In this document: in pieces, positions 57,511 through 64,000 of the stretch | How the letters are laid out: each line of letters opens with the position of its first letter | How positions within the stretch are numbered: position 1 is the stretch's first letter | Origin: Streptomyces sp. HNM0574 | Lineage (GTDB): Bacteria; Actinomycetota; Actinomycetes; Streptomycetales; Streptomycetaceae | NCBI RefSeq assembly: GCF_012726235.1 | Contig: NZ_JAASAH010000001.1 | Coordinates: 124,001-188,000, forward strand | Direction: 5' to 3' | Length of the DNA stretch: 64,000 bases | Made by a program: the position numbers and the translations under genes | The notes under the pieces: generated by a model | Told to the model about the DNA's origin: nothing | The model's input: the letters and a program-made list of their open reading frames with translations, nothing else | Database searches by the model: none

Positions 57511-58113
57511 ATGCCCAGGCCGAGCGTCGAGGCGGAACGCCGGGCTCAGATCCTCGATTCCGCGTGCCGGGTGATCGCCCGTACCGGAGTCGCGGCGCTG
57601 CGCGTCGCCGACGTCGCCAAGGGTGCCGGGATGTCGCCGGGGATCATCCACTACTACTTCGACAACAAGCGCGACCTGACCCGCGCCGCCTTCGAGCAGA
57701 ACTTCCGGCGCTCGCTGGAGCGCCGCGCCGTCGTCTTCGAGGCCGACCGGGAGCCGGGCCAGAAGCTGCGCGACCTGGTCGAGGTCTACCTGCCGCACGG
57801 CGAGGAGACCACCGACGCCTGGCACGTGTGGACCCAGCTGTGGGCCACCGCGCTGCACGACACCGAGCTGCGCGACCTCAGCGACCGCGCGTACGGCGAG
57901 TGGCGGCGCAGCATCGCCAGCATCATCCGGGACGGCCAGGCCGCGGGGCAGGTCGCCGAGGGCGACCCGGTGGATCTGGCCAATCTGCTGATAGGAGTGC
58001 TGGACGGGCTCGCCGTGCAGGTGCTCGTCGGCTCCCACGTGATGTCGCCGTCCCGGGTACGGGGCATGTGCGGCACCTTCCTCGACCGGCTGCTGCTCGG
58101 CCCGGCCGCCTGA
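57511..58113 (+). CDS. TetR-family transcriptional regulator (BetI-like)
   Basis: 200 residues. HTH region: VEAERRAQILDSACRVIART followed by GVAALRVADVAKGAGMSPG and IIHYYFDNKRDLTRAAFE, typical TetR. The all-helical ligand domain contains YLPHGEETTDAWHVWTQLW, which resembles BetI-type regulators. The three operator copies around the adjacent transporter and amine oxidase genes indicate that those are its targets. ATG start with GAGGGGG 7 nt upstream. The inducer would be the imported compound or its oxidation product; not visible from sequence. Confidence 0.9.
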   Translation: MPRPSVEAERRAQILDSACRVIARTGVAALRVADVAKGAGMSPGIIHYYFDNKRDLTRAAFEQNFRRSLERRAVVFEADREPGQKLRDLVEVYLPHGEETTDAWHVWTQLWATALHDTELRDLSDRAYGEWRRSIASIIRDGQAAGQVAEGDPVDLANLLIGVLDGLAVQVLVGSHVMSPSRVRGMCGTFLDRLLLGPAA

Positions 58114-58307
58114 CGGCCCTCTCCGCCGCCTGCCCTCTCTTGGCCGGAACCCGCTCCGACCTGCGCTGATGCCGTGTGCGCCGGTCCGCTCCGCGGTGTC
58201 CGGCGGCGGGCGCGCGTGCGGGGTTTCGGGGGTGGGGTGAAGGTGGTGCGGGGTACCCGTGCGGCACGCCCCGCGCCGGGGGTCCGTGGAATCCGCCGGG
58301 GCAGGGC

Positions 58308-58336
58308 ATGACCGCCCGGCGGTCGTGTACTAGTGT
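58308..58336 (+). promoter_or_regulatory. Aconitase promoter
   Basis: ATGACC (58308-58313) and TAGTGT (58331-58336) with a 17-nt spacer fit a main sigma-factor promoter, giving a start at about 58343, inside the 18-bp operator that follows. The remaining upstream gap (58114-58307) contains no gene. Confidence 0.6.
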
Positions 58337-58354
58337 TATCTCGACATCGAGATA
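58337..58354. promoter_or_regulatory. Operator TATCTC-N6-GAGATA at the aconitase start site
   Basis: The dyad TTATCTCGACATCGAGATAA (58336-58355) has perfect 9-bp arms around CA. The 18-bp core has the same TATCTC-N6-GAGATA form and length as the operator before the HTH-MurA gene. It lies over the predicted transcription start, a typical repressor position. Confidence 0.7.
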
Positions 58355-58379
58355 ACTGGCAAAGGCGCACACCGACCGC

Positions 58380-58398
58380 TCAAGTAAGGCTTACCTAA
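58380..58398 (+). promoter_or_regulatory. Iron-box-like (DmdR/IdeR) site in the aconitase leader
   Basis: TCAAGTAAGGCTTACCTAA matches the actinobacterial iron-box consensus TTAGGTTAGGCTAACCTAA at 15 of 19 positions by my count. It lies 53 nt before the GTG start. It would let DmdR adjust this iron-sulfur enzyme to iron supply. Confidence 0.55.
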
Positions 58399-58418
58399 CC
58401 AAGCCTTGCCCACCATAG

Positions 58419-61175
<2,757 letters not shown>

Positions 61176-61215
61176 GGTCCGTGACGGCCGGCTGACGGCT
61201 CGTCGCGCCGCGGCC

Positions 61216-61254
61216 GAAGGGCCGCACCCCGCTTCGTGCGGGGTGCGGCCCTTC
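61216..61254. terminator. Bidirectional terminator after aconitase
   Basis: Perfect 16-bp stem (61216-61231 with 61239-61254), 7-nt loop, between convergent stops of acnA and the GH92 gene. Confidence 0.85.
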
Positions 61255-61267
61255 CGCGTTCCCGGGC

Positions 61268-64000
61268 TCAGCCCAGGAGTTCGACCTCCGCCAGGCGCGC
61301 GCCGCCGCCCCGCGGGACGAGCCGGTAGGTGTCGTACCGGGCCGGCTCCGGCAGCGAGAAGACGCGGGTCTGGCGGTCCCAGCGGAAGCGCTCGTCCCGG
61401 CGCCGGTCGACGGGCGTCCACGGCCCGTCGCCGCTGCGGCCCTCCAGCACCCAGCGCCGGGGCGCGTCCCCGGCCCGGTCCGAGGTCAGGGTGTACGCGC
61501 GGACCCGGGACCCGTCCTCGACGGTGAACCCGCCGCCCGGTACGGCCCCGGCCGTCGCCGAGGTGTTGTCGAGCAGCGGGCCCTTGCCCGGCGCGGTCAC
61601 GTCCCGGGGCGGGTCGGGGACCTCGACGTCGCGGGAGAGCGAACTCGGCCCGTCCTGCTTCCCGCTGCCCCACTTCGAGGGCTCGGAGCCCATGTCGAAC
61701 TCCAGGGTGGCGCCCCGCGCGAGCAGCCGGTGCGGCAGCCGCGTCGACGTCCACTCCTTCCCGTTGACCTTCAGCCCCTGCACGTACGGCGTCCGCGCGC
61801 TGTTCCCCGGCGCCTTGACGACCAGCTCGCGGCCGCCGCCGAGCCGGACCCTGGCCTCGGTGAACAGCGGTGATCCGACGGTGTATTCGGGCGCGCCCAT
61901 CACCAGCGGGTAGAAGCCGAGCGCGGAGAACAGGTGCCAGGCGGACATCTCGCCGTTGTCCTCGTCCCCGGGGTAGCCCTGGCCGATCTCGCTGCCGAGG
62001 TAGAGCCGGGAGAGGACCTCGCGGACCTTCGCCTGCGTCTTCCACGGCTGTCCCGCCGCGTTGTACAGGTACGCGATGTGGTGCGCGGGCTGGTTGCTGT
62101 GCCCGTACATGCCCATCCGCACGTCGCGGGCCTCCGTCATCTCGTGGATGACGTCCCCGTAGGAGCCCGCGTACTTCTTCTCCGCGGTCTCCGGGGTCGC
62201 GAAGTAGCGGTCCAGTTTCCTCGCGAGGCCGGCGCGGCCGCCGTGCAGCGCGGCCAGTCCGCGGGTGTCCTGCGGCGCGGTGAAGGCGAAGTTCCAGCCG
62301 TTGGTCTCGGTGTAGTCGTGGCCCCAGACGCGCGGGTCGTAGGCGTCGGGGGCCAGCCGCCAGGAACCGTCCGGCTTCCGGCCCTGGAAGAAGCCGGTCC
62401 GTTTGTCGAAGTGGCGGACGTAGTTCTGCGCACGGCCCCGGAAGTACGCCGCCTCCTCCGCGTACCGCCGCTTCCCGGTCTTCCGGTGCAGCGCGGAGGC
62501 CATGCGGGCGATGCCCGAGTCGTTGAGGTAGCCCTCCAGCGCCCAGGACATGCCCTCGGGGGTGTCCGTGCTCGTGTAGCCGAGGAACGGCGAGGTCGCC
62601 ATGCCCTTGCGGCCGACGCCGGGGTCCGGCGGGGCGACCGTCGCGTTCTTCAGCGCCGCCTCGTACGCGGTCTCCGCGTCCAGGCGCACGCCCTTGGCGT
62701 ACGCGTCGGCGAAGGCGACGTCCGAGCTGGTGCCGGTCATCAGGTCCGCGTAACCGGGCGAGGACCAGCGGGAGATCCACCCGCCGTCGCGGTACTGCTG
62801 CACGAAACCGTCGGCCATCCGCGCCGCCCGCTCGGGGGTGAGCAGGGAGTAGGCGGGCCAGGTCGTGCGATAGGTGTCCCAGAAGCCGTTGTTGACGTTG
62901 ACCTCGCCGTCGACGATCTTCGAACCGGTCTCGGTCGGGGTGTCGGGACGCTCGGCCTTCGAGAACGGGCTGGCGTAGCGGGTGCGTGAACCCACCCGCT
63001 CGTGGCCGGAGTTGGGGTAGAGGTAGAGCCGGTAGAGGTTCGAGTACAGCGTCGTGAGCTGGTCCTCGGAGGCGCCCTTCACCTCGACGCGGCCGAGGAT
63101 GCGGTCCCACTGCCGCCGCGCCCGCTCCCGCACCCGGTCGAAGGCGTCGGCGGCCTTGAGCGCGCCCTTCTTCCCGCCGGAGCCGCTTCCGGCGACCTCC
63201 GGGATCTCCTGCCGCAGGTTGTCCTTCGCCTGCTCGACGCTGATCAGCGAGGTGGCGATGCGCATGCTGACGGTGCGGTCGGCGCCCGGAGCGAAGCGCA
63301 GGTAGCCCGTGACGTTCCCGTCCTCGCCGCTGCCGCCGCCCCGGAGCGGGCCGCCGTCGGTCACGGGCGCGTCGAAGGCGGCGTACACGAACATCCGGGT
63401 GGCGCCGGTCGACAGCCCGCTCTTGACGTCGGAGTAGCCGGTGACGACGCCGCGTTCGGTGTCGAGGCTCAGCCCGCCGCGGTCGTCGACGTTGTCGAAG
63501 ATCAGGCTCGCGTCGTCGCCGGGGAAGGTGAAGCGCATCATCGCGGCGTGGTCGGCCGGCGCGATCTCGGTGCGCAGGCCGTTCTCGAAGGTCACGCCGT
63601 AGTGGTGCGGTTTCGCCGTCTCCCGCTCGTGCCGGAAGGGCAGTGCCCGCTTCTTCCGCGAGGCGTCCGGGGTGCCCCGCGCCGTCGACGGCATGACCTG
63701 GAAGGTCTGCCGGTCGCCCATCCACGGGCTCGGCTCGTGGCTCGCGCCGAACGCCTGGAGGGTGGGCCGGTTCTCCGCGTCGTTCCCGCGCGCGTACTCG
63801 TACAGCCAGTCCGTGGAGCCCGCGTCGGTCACCGGGGTCCAGAAGTTGAAGCCGCCCGGGACAGCCGTCGCGGGGAAGGTGTTGCCGCGCGAGAAGTCGC
63901 CGCTGGAGTGGGTGCCCCGGGTGGTCACCACGTGGTCGGACGGGCGGGCCCGCGGCTCCGGCTCGGGCCGGGGCGCGAGCGTCACGTCGTCCACCCAGCC
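61268..64000 (-). CDS. GH92 alpha-mannosidase, C-terminal part (gene runs off the right edge)
   Basis: About 910 codons are visible; the reading frame is open to the edge (GW before VDDVTLAPRPEPEP), so the N-terminus lies outside. The GH92 fold is recognisable from GNTFPATAVPGGFNFWTPVT and GTHSSGDFSRG near the visible start, GFWDTYRTTWPAYSLLTPE in the middle, and the catalytic-region motif GYPGDEDNGEMSAWHLFSAL. GH92 enzymes are calcium-dependent exo-alpha-mannosidases, mostly secreted. After the catalytic domain (about residue 745) comes a beta-sandwich-like C-terminal domain. The visible VDDVTL before a Pro/Glu/Arg linker looks like the end of a carbohydrate-binding domain. Convergent with acnA. 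Confidence 0.9.
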   Translation of the reverse strand, partial: GWVDDVTLAPRPEPEPRARPSDHVVTTRGTHSSGDFSRGNTFPATAVPGGFNFWTPVTDAGSTDWLYEYARGNDAENRPTLQAFGASHEPSPWMGDRQTFQVMPSTARGTPDASRKKRALPFRHERETAKPHHYGVTFENGLRTEIAPADHAAMMRFTFPGDDASLIFDNVDDRGGLSLDTERGVVTGYSDVKSGLSTGATRMFVYAAFDAPVTDGGPLRGGGSGEDGNVTGYLRFAPGADRTVSMRIATSLISVEQAKDNLRQEIPEVAGSGSGGKKGALKAADAFDRVRERARRQWDRILGRVEVKGASEDQLTTLYSNLYRLYLYPNSGHERVGSRTRYASPFSKAERPDTPTETGSKIVDGEVNVNNGFWDTYRTTWPAYSLLTPERAARMADGFVQQYRDGGWISRWSSPGYADLMTGTSSDVAFADAYAKGVRLDAETAYEAALKNATVAPPDPGVGRKGMATSPFLGYTSTDTPEGMSWALEGYLNDSGIARMASALHRKTGKRRYAEEAAYFRGRAQNYVRHFDKRTGFFQGRKPDGSWRLAPDAYDPRVWGHDYTETNGWNFAFTAPQDTRGLAALHGGRAGLARKLDRYFATPETAEKKYAGSYGDVIHEMTEARDVRMGMYGHSNQPAHHIAYLYNAAGQPWKTQAKVREVLSRLYLGSEIGQGYPGDEDNGEMSAWHLFSALGFYPLVMGAPEYTVGSPLFTEARVRLGGGRELVVKAPGNSARTPYVQGLKVNGKEWTSTRLPHRLLARGATLEFDMGSEPSKWGSGKQDGPSSLSRDVEVPDPPRDVTAPGKGPLLDNTSATAGAVPGGGFTVEDGSRVRAYTLTSDRAGDAPRRWVLEGRSGDGPWTPVDRRRDERFRWDRQTRVFSLPEPARYDTYRLVPRGGGARLAEVELLG

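Overview
The base composition (very high G+C, strong third-position GC bias), GTG starts, four-base GTGA/ATGA gene overlaps and the protein families seen (DUF4193, DUF3093, DUF3710, DUF3159, CutRS, DIP1984, a helix-turn-helix/MurA fusion) point to the chromosome of a Streptomyces or a very close relative. Nothing looks like a prophage, integrative element or CRISPR array. Most of the window reads as core chromosome with small accessory inserts.

Region 1 (1-20.3 kb) is a conserved actinobacterial housekeeping block: partial MFS transporter, hemH, inositol monophosphatase, the CutRS two-component system, DUF4193, an EcsC-like protein, DUF3093, a thioesterase, dut, DUF3710, an OB-fold protein, DUF3159, two RCK/TrkA proteins, a KimA-type permease and a TrmA-type RNA methyltransferase. 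The order matches the Mycobacterium suhB-dut-ceoBC neighbourhood as I know it. KdpD/KdpE sit inside this block, so sensing (KdpDE), gating (two RCK proteins) and uptake (KimA-like) of potassium lie within about 8 kb.

Region 2 (20.4-27.9 kb) holds cell-envelope and stress genes: an acyl-CoA dehydrogenase-like protein, a lipoprotein and a secreted protein, a GNAT, a COG0523 GTPase behind a Zur box, and a LysM/transglycosylase gene behind a Crp-type site and a ydaO-type c-di-AMP riboswitch. An aminotransferase follows.

Region 3 (28.1-32.7 kb) is sulfur metabolism: metY-metX and an SsuD-type monooxygenase. Each transcription unit is preceded by a tiny leader-peptide ORF of the actinobacterial (R/S)R-(P)H-(I/V)DL...C type. 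A decayed MHS-family transporter lies behind ssuD.

Region 4 (32.8-41.9 kb): a P-loop ATPase translationally coupled to a MazG-like pyrophosphohydrolase, an F420-type oxidoreductase coupled to homocysteine methyltransferase, and arginine catabolism (arcA, argF, permease) without a carbamate kinase.

Region 5 (42.1-51.2 kb) is a CoA-dependent aromatic degradation cluster. It has an enoyl-CoA hydratase, a two-domain anthraniloyl-/salicylyl-CoA monooxygenase-reductase, a PaaX regulator with a benzoate-CoA-ligase-type enzyme, and a divergent acyl-CoA dehydrogenase with a Rid-family protein. A VapBC-like toxin-antitoxin pair and repeat-rich DNA separate its two halves.

Region 6 (51.3-64 kb): a RibD/DHFR-like protein, a small secreted protein, an XRE-MurA fusion, a TetR-controlled amine oxidase / micro-membrane-protein / NCS1 transporter module with three copies of one operator, aconitase, and a GH92 mannosidase running off the right edge. 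The most interesting signal is an 18-bp operator, TATCTC-N6-GAGATA. It occurs both over the promoter of the HTH-MurA fusion gene and at the start site of aconitase, which also carries an iron-box-like sequence. This suggests a regulatory link between peptidoglycan precursor synthesis, the TCA cycle and iron.
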